From contig CAMNBW010000114.1 in assembly GCA_946533525.1 (NCBI GenBank), positions 1 through 5,979 of the forward strand: a DNA stretch of 5,979 bases, read 5' to 3'. The notes under the pieces are model-generated. The model saw only the letters and a list, made by a program, of their open reading frames with translations, did no database searches and had not been told where the DNA came from. The stretch comes from an uncultured Lachnospiraceae bacterium (GTDB lineage Bacteria; Bacillota; Clostridia; Lachnospirales; Lachnospiraceae). This document shows positions 5,754 to 5,979 of the stretch, in pieces. How positions within the stretch are numbered: position 1 is the stretch's first letter; each line of letters starts with the position of its first letter. A program made the translations under genes and the position numbers.

Positions 5754-5788
5754 GACGGGAGAAGTCTGAAAAGCGTGAGACACCCGTC
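5754..5788 (+). promoter_or_regulatory. Nested inverted repeat before the permease gene
   Basis: The outer arms GACGGG (5754-5759) and CCCGTC (5783-5788) enclose the inner arms GTCT (5764-5767) and AGAC (5778-5781), with an asymmetric internal loop (AGAA against A) and a 10-nt apical loop. No T-tract follows, so a terminator is unlikely. It may be a regulator site or a structured leader 46 nt upstream of the TTG start. The symmetry is seen directly; the role is unknown. Confidence 0.4.
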
Positions 5789-5820
5789 GTAGATTTATGT
5801 AAACCGAATTGCACATAACG

Positions 5821-5828
5821 GGAGGGAG
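5821..5828 (+). promoter_or_regulatory. Ribosome binding site deciding the TTG start of the permease
   Basis: GGAGGGAG lies 5 nt before TTG 5834. The context GGGAGAAAGGTTGAAAAA closely resembles the binding-protein start, GGGAGAAAGGGTATGAAAAA. An in-frame TAA at 5816-5818 leaves no other start codon upstream, so TTG is the only workable start. Confidence 0.75.
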
Positions 5829-5833
5829 AAAGG

Positions 5834-5979
5834 TTGAAAAAGAACATTGTTTATCCCTGGTATTTTGCTCTTGTTTCCGTCGTGATCTACGGAATATTCA
5901 GCGTTTTGCCGGGACTTATCGGTATAGGTTATTCATTCACCGACTGGTCGGCTTATTCAGATGAGCTGCATTTTGTCGG
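5834..5979 (+). CDS. ABC sugar transporter permease, MalF/UgpA-type (5' part, cut by window end)
   Basis: The first 48 codons of an inner-membrane permease, reading MKKNIVYPWYFALVSVVIYG onward. It has a short basic N-terminus, then one hydrophobic helix of about residues 10-32, then the typical first-permease signature IGIGYSFTDWSAYS and a following FVG, which in MalF-type proteins ends the first periplasmic stretch. It uses a TTG start, fixed by an in-frame stop at 5816 and the GGAGGGAG site at 5821. The remaining helices and the EAA loop that would contact the ATPase lie outside the window. It is almost surely the partner of the binding protein at 1724-3118, although the two are separated by about 2.7 kb of opposite-strand regulatory genes. 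A second permease probably follows beyond the window. Confidence 0.85.
   Translation, partial: MKKNIVYPWYFALVSVVIYGIFSVLPGLIGIGYSFTDWSAYSDELHFV

Noticed and set aside
5766..5782. CcpA catabolite-response (cre) site in CTGAAAAGCGTGAGACA
   Set aside because: It matches the consensus only if one A is removed, so the central CG is out of register.
5414..5816. Small frames on both strands over the kinase start (5414-5662 plus, 5619-5816 minus)
   Set aside because: They overlap the conserved kinase N-terminus or the promoter spacer and have no domain signal; likely chance frames.

Overview
This window looks like part of a carbohydrate- or glycoside-uptake locus from a gut-type Clostridia bacterium, probably Lachnospiraceae-like. 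That assignment is inferred from protein style and base composition (mid-GC genes with AT-rich intergenic DNA, strong GGAGG-type ribosome sites, a YesM/YesN-type two-component pair, a lipoprotein solute-binding protein). No species can be named from the sequence.

Layout: 1-301 has no gene. It holds a hairpin-rich element bounded by a degenerate 16-nt direct repeat, a good sigma-A-type promoter, a palindrome at the predicted start of transcription, and a leader with iterated TTCAAA words. At 302-1510 (+) is a URO-D superfamily protein that lacks hallmarks of true uroporphyrinogen decarboxylase and of zinc/corrinoid methyltransferases. The 213-nt gap after it contains three tandem 24-bp units that can fold into two mutually exclusive hairpins, then a perfect 17-bp inverted repeat with a T-tract ending just before the next ribosome site. 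At 1724-3118 (+) is an ABC sugar-type solute-binding lipoprotein.

On the other strand, 3120-3881 (-) is an AraC-type response regulator and 3868-5655/5691 (-) a YesM-type sensor kinase. They overlap by 14 bp and are clearly one operon. The regulator meets the binding-protein gene tail to tail with 1 nt between stop codons. At 5834 (+), after a divergent spacer with a G-quadruplex motif and a nested hairpin, starts the first permease of the transporter. It uses a TTG start and is cut by the window end.

How they probably work together (inference): the kinase senses a ligand outside the cell or a loaded binding protein, the regulator activates the transporter genes, the lipoprotein captures the sugar and delivers it to the permease, and the URO-D-like enzyme acts on a co-regulated but unidentified substrate. 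The proteins belong to recognised families. The less explained material is the non-coding DNA: four separate gene-flanking regions carry structured elements. I found no CRISPR array, RNA gene, insertion sequence or defence system.
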